Origin: Monosporascus cannonballus
Lineage: Eukaryota; Ascomycota; Sordariomycetes; Xylariales
Assembly (NCBI GenBank): GCA_004154925.1
Contig: QJNS01000093.1
Span: 210,570-274,569 of the forward strand
Direction of reading: 5' to 3'
DNA length: 64,000 nt
Shown piece by piece: positions 27,701 through 38,903 of this stretch (within the stretch, counting starts at the first letter, position 1; every line of letters starts with the position of its first letter). Under the pieces are notes generated by a model. That model ran no database searches and had not been told where the DNA came from. It was given only the letters and a program-made list of their open reading frames with translations. A program made the translations under genes and the position numbers.

Positions 27701-30671
27701 GTATTTTGTCCTAAACACTATTTTCTATTTGTATTATTTTTTAATCTTAATATGGTTATATTTATTTTTAAAATTATATATTATGAATTATTTGGCTTCG
27801 TATAATCGATTTTGTATTTCCGTAATTAGGGGTCATAATAAATAATCCTTAATAGTAATATCGTTTAATAATCTGTATTTAACTATAAATTGCAATTTTC
27901 CGTTTTTTTAATACGAACAATATAAGATATCCTGCCGGAAATTTCGAAATCGAATCTATCTTTTCTATAATCGATTTTTTAGATATATTTTAAAAGTACG
28001 TAATTCGTTTGCGTTAAAATTCTGAATTACGTAAAATTTCGTCGAAAATCCTTTTTAAAGAATTATCTTATAATTTTATTCGTATTTATGGCGTTATAAT
28101 AACATATTAATTAAAATTTTCGATTTTTGAAGCTATTATTTAAGATCGTTATTTAATTATTTTAATTTTGCTTTAATTATAATAAAGATTTGTTGTATTT
28201 CTTTCTGATGTCCTTTTTTTTCTTATATTTTATCCTTTTGGGTGGTAAGGTTTTTATCGTATCCTTATGTCTACATTTATCGCCAATTTCTATCAAATGT
28301 TAAAATCTTAATTTTTTTGATTTGTTAATAAGAAATAAAATAAACCTTATTTAACTAATCCTTTTATTAATTAAGATTTTATATTAGCGTATTTATAATA
28401 ATCCTAAGATTATATCGTAATTCGCCAATAAAATAATATCGAAATTAATTATCTGGTATCGTTTTTAAATAAAAATCTCGAAATTATTAATTTCGCGTAT
28501 AACTTTTCTATTATCGTAAACGAATTCCTGATTTTCGGCATTTGTCGTTATATAGGGTTTTAACTTATATTTTTATAATAATTTCAACTTATTAAACATA
28601 TCCGGTATAATATAATTCCGCTTAAAGTTCCGTAATCTATTATTACGATATATTAATACGTTCCGATTCGTATATTTAAAGTGATAAGGTTATTAACGGC
28701 TTTTATCGTCGCGTTTAAAGCTCTTTTAAAAGGTTCTTTTTAATTCCTTTAGGTTTCGTTATTTTGTAGCTTTTTATAGATAATCTTTTTTTTAATTTCT
28801 TTTCGAATTTGTTGAACTTTAATTATATTTCGGTATTTAATGCCTTAAATTATCATATTTGTTATTATTGCCGGCGTATTCTTCGTTTAAATTATATTAA
28901 TTATTGTTGATTTTGTTATAATTTTTCTTCTTATTAGGTAAATTATATTTTATGCTTTCGATTATATCCCATTATACGTCGTATTAGCTATTGTTTCAAA
29001 TTTCACCCTTAAATTCACGTATGTCTTTTTTAATAGTTTTCTCTTCGTAAGGGTTTGGAATAAATACTAATTAAAAATAGAAATTTATAATAGCTTTTTA
29101 ATACTATTTTTCTATTATGTGCTGGATTAATTTTTTTCCCTTTAATAATTATATTATTATTAATAATAAAAGGTGTTTATATAACAGTATTAAATTTTTT
29201 CAGGCCCGGTTTTTATTTCGGCCAGTTACTAAATATCCTTTAGGGTTATAAATTTAAAATGTCGATATTATTTTTTATTATTTTTGTCATTTTCGATACG
29301 GATTAAAAAATCGAATCATTTATAATATGTATAAATAATTTTTCCGTAAATAAATTATTTTTATTTTTCGTAATCGAGACATTCATATCGCCGATAATAT
29401 ATAATATGCATTTTACTATATCGATCAGGAGTTCCGAGATAGATTTCTTTTGTCTAATCCTAGTATTTGCGTAATTATCCTTATAATACTTTGTATTATG
29501 CTCGCGATATTTATTGAGTTAGCTTTTTGGCTTTTCGCATTTCTTATTAGATTTTTCGCTATTGGGAGCCTGGTAAGTATTTAGGCCGAATTATATTAAT
29601 AAGTTTATTTTCGGTTTTTTGATTTTTTCTAAATTATTTTTTAAGTACGGGTTTTTAATTGTCCTAACGGGGGTTTTATATATTTTATACCATATTACCT
29701 TATGCCTTATTTTGTTATAATTAAAGCATTTAGTTTAACTTCAGTTTTTCCTATAAATAGCTTTTAAATCTATAGGTCCTGGTTCTTCTCCGTATAAAAT
29801 GTTACTGAGTCGAAAACGCTGATATTAGCCGTATATCGAAATTTGTTGTTATTTTTTTCATTAATGTTTTTAATACGTTAGGCATATTGTTAATCGTCGA
29901 TTTTAACTGCTATCGCGATATAATCCAATAAATAAATAGGCCGATTAAATTTAAAAAGCTTTTTTTATATTTTTTAAGCTGTCGAAAAATTTAATTATTT
30001 ATAAGTTTTGTTTTTAATTTAGCTTAAACGTTAATTCAATAAATATTTTACAGCAATTAAATATTAATTCTTTTTTTCGAAATCAATTAATTTATATTAT
30101 TTCGGGTTTTATTTTTCGATTAACGACATAACCTATTTCTTTATCGTAGATTTAAATTAAATAATTGTATTTTTAATAAGATATCCAATTTTGAATTCGA
30201 TTTATATAATAAGCGTAATTAATTAAATATGGAAATATCTAAAATATATTTGGTATTAAAATAAAAATAATTATAATTTAATAAGGTTTTGTCGAAAATG
30301 TTTAATTTAAGAAATTTAAAAACTTTTGTTAATCCCTTAATAAAATTTAATTAAATACTTTAAGGTATTTCAAAAAGTTTTCAAATTTCGTAAATCTTTT
30401 TTTTCTTAAACCTTTTATGGGCGGCTTAAAAGAATATTATAAGATTATTATTGTTTTTTTAAGCTGAATAATACGTTCGTTTATGGTATCTAAGTGTCGA
30501 AAAACTTTTTCGCAAAAAAAGCGAGGTTTTTCCTTTTTTCCTCGGATTCCATTTTAGTATCCGAGTTATCAGAGACCTAATAAATGGGCTGTTCGCGCTG
30601 TTTACTAATAGATATAATATCGGCGATATTGCTTAAAATTCAAGGGAATTATTAAATAAAAGTTTAGAACG

Positions 30672-31069
30672 TATAATAATTAAACGGTTTAATTAATTAT
30701 TAAATTTTAATCGTACGGATTTATATTAATAAAATTATCGTAAGATTTTAAATAATAAATATAATAACATATTACGATTTATAATATTAAAAATAATTCA
30801 AATAATAATAATATATTATAAACTAAAATTATTTAAATTATAAATATAATAATCGTATTATATTTGATCATGATTACAAGTTATTGCTTAGATTATTATA
30901 ATTTTACAAGATCTTAATAATCCTCACTTTGGTAAATTTCGCAAGATCCCAATAATCCTAACGTTTATGAGTTTCGCAAAATCCCAATGTTCTTGTCAAG
31001 TGACCCTTTCCCTGGTACTCCACTTACTTTGACTGTTTCCGGCTGTGCTAAGGACGTTGGGTCATAACA
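30672..31069 (-). repeat. 5' LTR of element 3
   Basis: 398-bp LTR starting TATAATAATTAAACGG (mutated TGTGACGGC type) and ending GGGTCATAACA. The inner half is heavily mutated; the last about 150 bp (30920-31069), nearest the gene island, is almost unmutated and contains imperfect repeats of cgcaagatcccaat. Confidence 0.9.
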
Positions 31070-31384
31070 CAAAAAAAGAAAAAAAGTTTAACCAATAAAA
31101 ATAATAAAAATTAAACTTATAAAACGTAAAATATAAATTTATTATTTCGTTACCCATTACCGCGATGATAATAAGAGAAAAAAAAAATATAATAATTATT
31201 ATTCCGTTACGTATTTAATATAAGTATAACGTATTTTTTGTATTTAAATTTATGAATTATATTATTTTTTATAATAATTATTTAAAAATTATAAGAATTG
31301 CAATAAACATATTCGAAAAAGTACTTCTTTTTTATCTAGGCGGTATATCATAAAATAAGAGTATTTATATTAATTACTAAATTC
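31070..31384. other. AT-rich transition between element 3 and the gene island
   Basis: No gene. Composition is AT-rich up to the first GC-balanced sequence (gtagcaccccgg, 31387), which I take as the island's left edge. Confidence 0.6.
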
Positions 31385-32478
31385 TGTAGCACCCCGGAAA
31401 AACCTAGTTTCGGCGTGCTTATAGTATTTAAAAAGCTTCCTAGTTACAGCTCCCTAAAGCTTAATTTTAGTTAGACAATTATCACTTCTCATTTTCTATG
31501 CAACCTTTTCTCGCGATCAGCCTAACTGTGACATTACAAAAGAGGCAAGCCGGGTCAACGGGTAATACTACAAGGTATAGGTCGAGAATGCCTTGGAAAT
31601 CATGAGAATGATCTCTGGGACTCGATAAGTTAGCCTATCTACCATTTTCGTCCAACGTACTGGCTCAATATGGCGGGTGATTAGATTAGCTTTCAAGAGA
31701 GAAACACCGACTCCGCTGGGTTCGGTAGACTCTGGCTCGCCGCCGATGACTTCCACGAGAATTAAAAAGGCTCCATGGCGATCCGGGCTACGGCGATGGC
31801 AGCCAGCCCGAATAACTCGTCTTACGGGTTTGCTGATGCTGAGGGTCCCAACCTTGACATTTAGCGCACGTTTTATGGTGAGGCTTAACTCGGCTAGCCC
31901 ATAAAACATGTGGTAGAGCTATGTTTACAGTTTTTCGGCGCGAAATTGGATTTAGTCCAGGTAGAGCAGTGTCATGCCCGTAATGGATGGAAGAGCCTTG
32001 AGCCGAAGAAAGTAATGGCAAAAACGACTCGAATCCTCATACCACTGAAACTACCTACGAATGCCGCAGAGAAGGCATCACATCCATAAGACATGATCGC
32101 ATCTCAGACTGTTCGGATAAGTTTACATAAGGTTGGTGTCATGTAACACCTTTGGGTATTCAGAGGCTGTCGTTGCACTATATAATACCACGGACAAGCA
32201 GCTTGAGATCGTTGCAAAACTACCATCGCCACTTCGTCTAGGGTTTGTCCTAGACGCAAATCCCGAGCACAATGCAGTACTATGTAATTCCCTCCCAATC
32301 TGCCACTGATCATTTTCTTAAATGCTCAAATCTATAACCTGCTATGCTCTCCTTCCTCGCTGATCTCCTCCAATAAGATCTGTAATATCATTGCGTCAAC
32401 AATGTCGCGTTAATCAAGTGATTATGAGTCAGGACTAGCATATAAGGGGACAGGGCAGGACTGTGGGTCGAAAAGAAG
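31385..32478. other. Island left margin without a supported gene
   Basis: GC-balanced, non-mutated DNA. Frames of 69-113 codons overlap on both strands (the longest at 31568-31909 minus), but none shows a domain, a plausible intron pattern or a consistent start. It lies downstream of the coiled-coil gene, so part of it is probably its 3' UTR. A missed small gene cannot be excluded. Confidence 0.5.
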
Positions 32479-33784
32479 TTATAGTTGGGCATTGACGTCG
32501 ATGTCCATGCCGCCATTCGCGTCAGCCTTGGAGGGCGACATCTTCGTAGTGTTATCACCGGGATTCATGACATGAGCGACTTCAGTAGCTTCGTCTACCA
32601 TGTCGGTAGCTTCGTCGGCGAGGTCTGTAAATGCATCGGCAAGGGCTTGGATTCTCCGTGTCATTCGATTGAGCTTGTCCATGCTCATGTCCTTGGAGAC
32701 AAAACTGCCACCGCAATTAAGGCACTCTATTCGGTGAAGCCGGGCCTCTTGGACGGCTATGTTAGACTTGGCGGCGACCAAATCATTGCTAAGAGCCTTT
32801 ACGTCGCGTTTTAGCCCCGCAAACTCGTTCAGAACGGCAGTCATCTGACTCTGAATGTTGGCAATGCTCACTGCATCAGGAGCCGTATCTTTCTGAAACT
32901 GCTGGGTGATGGCGGAAGATTGGCTGGCGTCGTTATAGTCGCCGTGGTGGTCGTGGAACGAGATCTGGACCATCGAGGCCTTGCCTTCATGAGAGAAAGA
33001 GTGGGACTGCTGCGACGAATATGAAAACTTAGCACCTGCTGATCTGCTCGGTCGTAGCAAGCGCGGATGGGAGGGATGCGACGAAGTGTTGGGCGATTGC
33101 TTACCATTTGGGGGATAACCATGGGCGTAAATGACGATGAGCCCATAACGACCATCGACGAATCCTTGGCAGCCATCGACGCAGGAGTGCCAGGGATGTC
33201 GCCGGACGGATGGAAAACTGATCCAAATAGGGAACTGGGCGTCCTAAGGTGCGTATCGGTAACAATACCGGCAGGTGTCGCATCATCAGTGTCATCATCG
33301 CCTTCAACAGAACCACCGGACGAGGCGCCTTCAGCATTGGCAGCCACACCTTCCTGGAATTTCTTAATCTTGGACGCAGCATCACAACCTCTGGCGCGAC
33401 TATATGAACAACGTGAATGGCGGTCAGTTAAGTATGCGAATAACAAGATAAAGTGGGCAGCAACATAAAGGGCAGGGCAAGATACAGACGATGATATGGG
33501 CTAAAGTTATGAACAACAGACGAAAAAATGACATACCGGCGCTCCAAGACCTCCTTCTCGACGTCTTCTAGGATAGCCCTCCGTGTATTCGGGTCCGCCA
33601 CCAGGAACGACTCCGTATCGCTGCGAATCTTGATGGCTCGGTTCACAGCTTTGGAGTCTTGGGCAAGAGCCTGTTCCTTCACACGCGTAAAGGGGTCCAG
33701 GCGAGCCTTACGCAACCGGGCGCGAACCGTGTTCGGATTGGTGGAATAATCCTGCGGGTTCTTTATACCAGCAGGGGCTGACAT
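32479..33784 (-). CDS. Hypothetical protein with C-terminal coiled coil (3 exons)
   Basis: I do not recognise the family. Proposed exons, reading on the minus strand: 33784-33537, 33399-33105, 33009-32479, giving about 357 residues in one frame. Donors are GTATGT and GTAAGC. The first acceptor could be 33400 or a CAG a few codons later, and the last acceptor (CGCAG) is chosen for phase; both are less certain than the frame. The N-terminal 80 residues are charged and basic (RARLRKARLDPF, then VLERR), followed by an acidic Gly/Ser/Asp-rich linker (SGGSVEGDDDTDD), and a predicted amphipathic helix region around IANIQSQMTAVLNEFAGL and LARLHRIE-type heptads. A CLNCGG pair of Cys follows. There is no signal peptide or membrane segment. 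A nuclear or scaffold role is only a guess. Confidence 0.75.
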
Positions 33785-34073
33785 GGTGGACGAGTGGGGA
33801 AGCGGCTAAGGGGAGACCATCGTTAGACTCAAGGCATGAGCATACGAAAGGAGATCGAGTAATAGAATAAGCAGGTGAATAGGGAAAACCAGGGATCAAA
33901 GTGGGTAGATGAGGAGGGACAGGAAGCTACGAGGCAACTGATGTCAAAGAGGTGACACCAAGATGGTTATTATGGACATTGGTTTGGATTATTCGATGGT
34001 CAGATGGAAGTGTACAATTACGTACACACTGAGAAAGGGGCAGAGTCTTTCCAGTGGGAAGTGGAGCAGAAAA

Positions 34074-34084
34074 GGGGGGGGGGG
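34074..34084 (+). repeat. Poly-G tract (11 G)
   Basis: Eleven consecutive G in the region upstream of the coiled-coil gene, so poly-C on that gene's coding strand. Confidence 0.95.
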
Positions 34085-34639
34085 TATGAACGGGCGTTTT
34101 ACCACTTGAAGATTCCTACCTTGATCAAGGTGGGGTAGACGCGACATATAATACTGCCTTGTGATGAAATGGAAAGGGACGTGAGGAGATGTGACGGAAT
34201 GGTTGTAGGTTGTGTGCTGGAATATCTACTTAGGTATGGACTGACTGGATCGACTAAGACAAGAGCATCCCTGGAAAGAATGGGGCGAAGAAGAAGAGAG
34301 TCGGTACCGGAGGATTGACGATCTGGCGGTTGGTGAAGAAGGACTGGATGTAACAAGGCACTCGCTGATGTGAAACACGGAACAGGGAGACAGAGTGGGA
34401 AGATGGAAAAGGACAGCGACTCATGTAGAAATAATCGAAGGGCGCCGTGTTGACGGGTTGGCAGGGAACGCATCACGTCGCGTCTCACATCAAAGACGCA
34501 ACGAAGAAGTTCATGGAGGTCGACGACATGAAAATACTTACCTTTGGGTACGACAGGTAAGTATGCAATGGAGTTCGACGATCGAGATGGGGGGCCTACG
34601 CGTAGATGTAGGCGGAAAAATCGATCTCTACGTGTAGGT

Positions 34640-34668
34640 GGGAAGGTGGGAAGGTGGGGAGAGTAGGG
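34640..34668 (+). other. Potential G-quadruplex motif
   Basis: Four runs of at least three G (34640-34642, 34648-34650, 34656-34659, 34666-34668) are separated by loops of 5, 5 and 6 bases. This satisfies the common G3+N1-7 rule. Whether it folds or matters is unknown. Confidence 0.6.
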
Positions 34669-36373
34669 AGGTAGTGAGGGTTGCGAATAAGAAGGGACTG
34701 GAGAGGTGATTATAGTAAATGTTAAAGAAGGAACAAAGTTAACTAACGTTGCTATAGAGATTTGGGACCCATGTACCTACACGGGACGGTATTACTTGAC
34801 ACGTCGTCGGGGGACACTTGGTGGATGTCGTATAATTACAAATGAGATTCGGAAATTTAGAGGCTGTCCTATCTCTGTTTCTACTGCCTCTACTCCAGGC
34901 CTGCTTGATATCATCAAGCCATAGCACCCCTACGCAGAGCGGTCCCTACCAGCGCGATCGGATCCGTGTGTGTTTACCACTCGCCGAAAGTTGCAAGTTC
35001 AAGTCTTCCTGCCTAGGTAGTCATAAAGGAGAAGTCCTCCCGATCTCCGAGCATTAGCCGCGTAGAATTGTATCAAATATCAAGAGATAGACATCGTTGA
35101 TCTCCTAATTACCTTGGTCAGCCCACGGATGTTCGAGTTACTGTCAGAATCCACAGCATGTGGAGGGTTTTGTTCCTCTTATCCAAGAGCCAACATAAAA
35201 ATATTTAGTAGCTAGCTAGCTAAAGTGGCTACGAAGTCCTGCTTACCTCGTATAGTGTTAGAATCCAATTCTTACGCGAATATCGAGAAGTAATTTAAGG
35301 CCGCAGAGAAGCCCATGAGCATTCCTCCCTGAATCTGACACATGGCTATCCGTATGTCAGGTGCCAAGGTGCGACCCCCTTTCTGGGGCCCAGCTCACCA
35401 CCAGTGCGGGTCTGGTTTGTGTATACATAGGAGGGCTTCGCCCCGAGTAGTTAGAGGGAGACAGGCGTTAATGGTCATCTATTGCTACCCCTACTACGAA
35501 CTAGCTGCAAGGCTTCTTCTGCCTTTCACTCTGTACCTCACCATTTTCTCTGACACCATCCTCGGAATAACAGCGTCGGCAACGAGCACGATGTAGCATT
35601 TATCAAGGTCCGGTGTCCGCCAGATCGCCCACACTCGACCGAAACCGGGAGATGAAGGGTTGGTCTATTAAAAATCCCCTTGGTAGCATACTAACCTTGA
35701 CGGCCAGGGGACCTCCAGGGTGGCTTCGATTCCCACGAGAGAACCCACTTGTCGGGGCCACGGATCCCACGTGTCTAAGTATGGCAACAGGGTAGGCACT
35801 TGTCTGCTAACAACATTTATAAACCACATCCTACCGGTTTACAAAGTCTTTGGACGCAACCACGAGGCTAGGGGATGAGAGAGGAGAACTAGCCGCCTCG
35901 TTCCTTCAACAGTTTGAGTATGCGGATGTGGATGGAGACACGGAGGGGATATTGCATGAGGAACCATCGCAGAATCAGCCTCTCAGAGGGCGACAGCTAG
36001 AAACCTAACTGAACGTATGAAAAGCTAACCGCAGCACCTGTCCACAAAATCTTAGCATTACCCTTCTTTCTCAACACGAGTCGTCTTCTACCTCACCTCT
36101 TCAGTATCCAGGGCAGGAAGCAGTCCGCCCCATACAGTTCTAAGGAAAGCTCGATGCTTCCCGCCAGCAGCTCCTGTTCATGACTTCAGACTAGCTCTTT
36201 CTCACTCGAATCCTCTTGCGCCTACAAGCTGCGTAGCCCGAAACAGAAAAATATTTCGCCTCTTACAGCCCTAGAAAAATTTGATTGACCGGGCCGGTAA
36301 TCCCAAATGGACTTGCAGGCATTACTCGTCAACAACACGGGGAGATCCCGTCCCTGATGTATATCTCAACACG

Positions 36374-36402
36374 ACACACACACACACACAGAGAGAGAGA
36401 GG
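36374..36402. repeat. CA/GA dinucleotide microsatellite
   Basis: About nine CA units followed by about six GA units, within unassigned intergenic sequence. Confidence 0.9.
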
Positions 36403-37573
36403 GAGAACACAGTAGCCCGTAACTAGATCCTATGCGTCGATCCATAAAGGGAGAACGCACGACCTGGACTGGGATTATGAGATCCAACAATAGATCATTG
36501 CACTAGAAGATATCCAAGCTGCTGGTCCGTGTGGACGACAGCAGACCACGGAGTGACCGACCGCTGAGCACACCAACGCGTAGTGGTATCTCGAAGACCA
36601 CGCGGATAGGGCCATACTCGCTACTAATAAGCTAAGCAAATAAACAGATTAAATATTGGCTCAGGTGTGTATGTAGCATTGTATCTCACTTCGGCTGCTC
36701 CACCTCAGTCACTATCTACGCCGCGAGCAAGACGTCAACAAGGACACGAAGTTCCCGCCAAAGGTTCTGGTACTCTCCGTGGCGTTGTCGGGATCTTCTG
36801 CCATCATCTTTCCCTACATTGGCTGACTCATACACAGAGAACAGTTGTTTGTTACATACGCGACACGTTGAGAAAATATACGGGCATTGCGGGTCGCCCA
36901 CAGCACACCAAGCCAAACACGACACATAAATCAATAGACAGGCAACGGCATGCTCCCAAAAACACTTTCGGTCTCCATAAAGCAGTAGGTGAAATCAGTC
37001 GCGCTGTGGTATGTACTGCCAAGGGGGCCTTCCAACCATCAACGGACGATCATATTATCATACAAGAATATTTGCCCAACAGCCTCGTCGTGTCTCCACC
37101 ATTACGGCGTCGCCTTGGGATATAAAATCTACAGCAGATCTGAGATCTCAAATGGGTACGATTGATCTGTTCTCTACTGGAAGACAGTCAGTCAACTGGT
37201 TACCCCAACAGTGCGACTGCGGATGCGAAGAGATACGCACAGGGTTTCGTTGCTGTCACTGAAGCCATAGCGTTGGACGAACATAAATATATGGGCAAAG
37301 TCGTAAGATTTTCGCATTTGCTGCTTATTCGTCCCTTTACTTCGAGTCCGTAGTAGTTGTAGACTGGCGGTTGGCAGCTGTCCAAATTGTACTGCGTTCC
37401 GGACTCGATTGCGCATGCTCCCAGCGGCTAATCCCGAATGAGAATATGGCCAGGAGCTATACTCATGAAGTTATCGTTGGGACGACCTCCTAAGCGGAGC
37501 CCACTGACGACTCTTCAAATGAGCTATCACGGTTGGAATTGTTCGAGTGGCAACCGAGCGGAATGCCGCCTTC

Positions 37574-38903
37574 CTATTCGGCGGCACCGCGCTCGGCGCC
37601 ACCAGCACCAGGACCTCCCCTCCAGAGGCCGTAGAAGCCCTCGCAGTTCTTCCACATCTTGATAGTGCCATCCTCGGAACCGGTGGCGTAGAGCTTGCCA
37701 TCTGGTGAGAAGGCGATGGACCATACGGGGCCGTGATGGCCCTTGTGGATGTCTACAAGGGTTCTGTTAGTACTACAACTATGCCGCCGCGCTGTACAAG
37801 AAGAGTGGGAGACTTACCGATTTCAGCGTCGTCGTCCCATCGGTAGACTCTGGCCCAGGTGGCGGGAATGTCCTCGCCGACGACGAACTTTCTTCCCTTG
37901 GGGTCCAATGCGACACTGGCAACCTTATAGTCCATCTTGACGCGCTTGAGCTCCTCCATAGCGCGCTTGCCACCCCAGAAATAGACGGACTTCCCAGCGG
38001 CGACGGCGAGAACGGGAAGACCACCTCCGATATCCGAGTCGGACGTGTAATCAGGGGCTAGGGATGAGAACTCGCACGACCCGATCTCACCATCTAGAAC
38101 CTCCTGCTTGACGACGCTCTTGGAGGGCAAATCAAACCATCGCAATGTGTTCTCGGAGGCCGTGATCAATATGTTGGGATCCTTAGTCCAGACGATGAAC
38201 TTGATAGAAGCAGTGTGGACGCCGACGCCGATCTCGAAGGCTGAGGCAGCTTGGATGGTGCACTCGTTACCGGCCGGGTTCCCGTCGCTCTTAGTCTCAG
38301 AGTCGGCGATCTGAGGCTTCATCTCGGTAATGTCGAAGATGCGGAGTTTCTTCTCAAAGCCGCCGGTGGCGACGAGGTCAGAATTGTCGGGAGGGTATGC
38401 GACGGCGCGGACAATGTGGTTATGCTGGAGGGTGACAAGAGGCTCTCCCGTATGGGTATCCCAAATCTTGCTGCCACAACAAGTCAGCCGAAGCGCAGCA
38501 TTAATCAGAGAACCGGGATTCCTTTACGCTGTGAAATCGGCAGAGGCGGTAGCAGCCGTGGAGGCATCGGGGCTCAACCTGGCCTGCCAGACAGCGCCCT
38601 TGTGACCGATGAAGGTGCCGATCCAGTCGCCGGTCTGACCGTCGCGAAGCATGGGATTACCATCTGCGGGAGGAGGCGCAAGAGTCAGTACGCCGCAATC
38701 GAATCGAACAGGGATGCGTGCTGGGCCAGAGGTATATGGAATGTATTACCTTTGCAAGCGGAAATCAGATAGTAGGATTCGTCCTTCTCGAGAGGCGAGA
38801 AACTGATGTGGGGGACGGGCCGGGAGTGGCCGTGGCATGTCAGAGGGACATATTGTCTCTGGCCGTCGGCTGGGGCTAAAGAGGCCTGAGATTGCGAAGC
38901 CAT
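37574..38903 (-). CDS. STRAP-like WD40 repeat protein (4 exons)
   Basis: Exons on the minus strand: 38903-38750, 38663-38528, 38470-37818, 37752-37574; total 1122 nt, 373 residues, stop TAG. Introns are 86, 57 and 65 bp with GT...AG ends (donors GTAATA, GTAAAG, GTAAGT), and phases join perfectly. The N-terminus reads MASQSQ, then [19 protein letters not shown]; blades follow with [50 protein letters not shown], and a C-terminal [27 protein letters not shown]. This is the layout of serine-threonine kinase receptor-associated protein/UNR-interacting protein, a seven-bladed propeller that in animals works in the SMN complex and TGF-beta signalling. In fungi the role is less defined, likely RNA or mRNP related. 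Human STRAP is about 350 residues, similar. It ends in a Gly/Ala tail ([14 protein letters not shown]). It is divergent from the PLAA-like gene. Confidence 0.93.

Larger units (their letters stand above)
24360..31069 (-). mobile_element. RIP-degraded Ty3/gypsy chromovirus LTR retrotransposon (element 3)
   Basis: A 6.7-kb element bordering the gene island. The right LTR is 30672-31069; the left LTR (about 24360-24723) lacks roughly the first 38 bp, so the exact left end and target duplication are not defined. Coding strand is minus. The RT box on the reverse complement (about 27555-27615) reads DIFVVCSLDDILIFSETEK, so both catalytic Asp (27579-27584) survive, unlike the other Ty3 copies here. 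A chromodomain remnant near 25390-25480 reads YVIK-stop-KKYPDFENTWEP. Despite the retained Asp pair, stops elsewhere rule out activity. It appears to be the least mutated of the Ty3 copies in this window. Confidence 0.9.
33785..37573. other. 3.8-kb intergenic region without a supported gene
   Basis: GC-balanced and not RIP-mutated. Next to the start of the coiled-coil gene it is purine-rich on the plus strand (pyrimidine-rich on that gene's coding strand), as is common in fungal promoters. It contains an 11-G run, a possible G-quadruplex and a CA/GA microsatellite (listed separately). Small frames on both strands (for example 36667-37125 plus, 152 codons) have no recognisable domain or splice structure. 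The part just below 37573 is the 3' flank of the STRAP-like gene. Confidence 0.5.

Noticed and set aside
31568..31909. 113-codon minus-strand frame at the left island margin
   Set aside because: Overlapped by frames in two other readings, no domain, no supporting splice or start context. Left as unassigned.
35844..36008. Possible terminal exon (open 54 codons, ending GRQLET, stop TAA)
   Set aside because: A branch-like TGCTAAC lies upstream but there is no good CAG/TAG acceptor in phase and no upstream exon I can join to it; the length is compatible with chance.
36667..37125. 152-codon plus-strand frame
   Set aside because: No recognisable domain, unusual His/Arg/Thr mix and no start context; a shadow frame is the simpler explanation.
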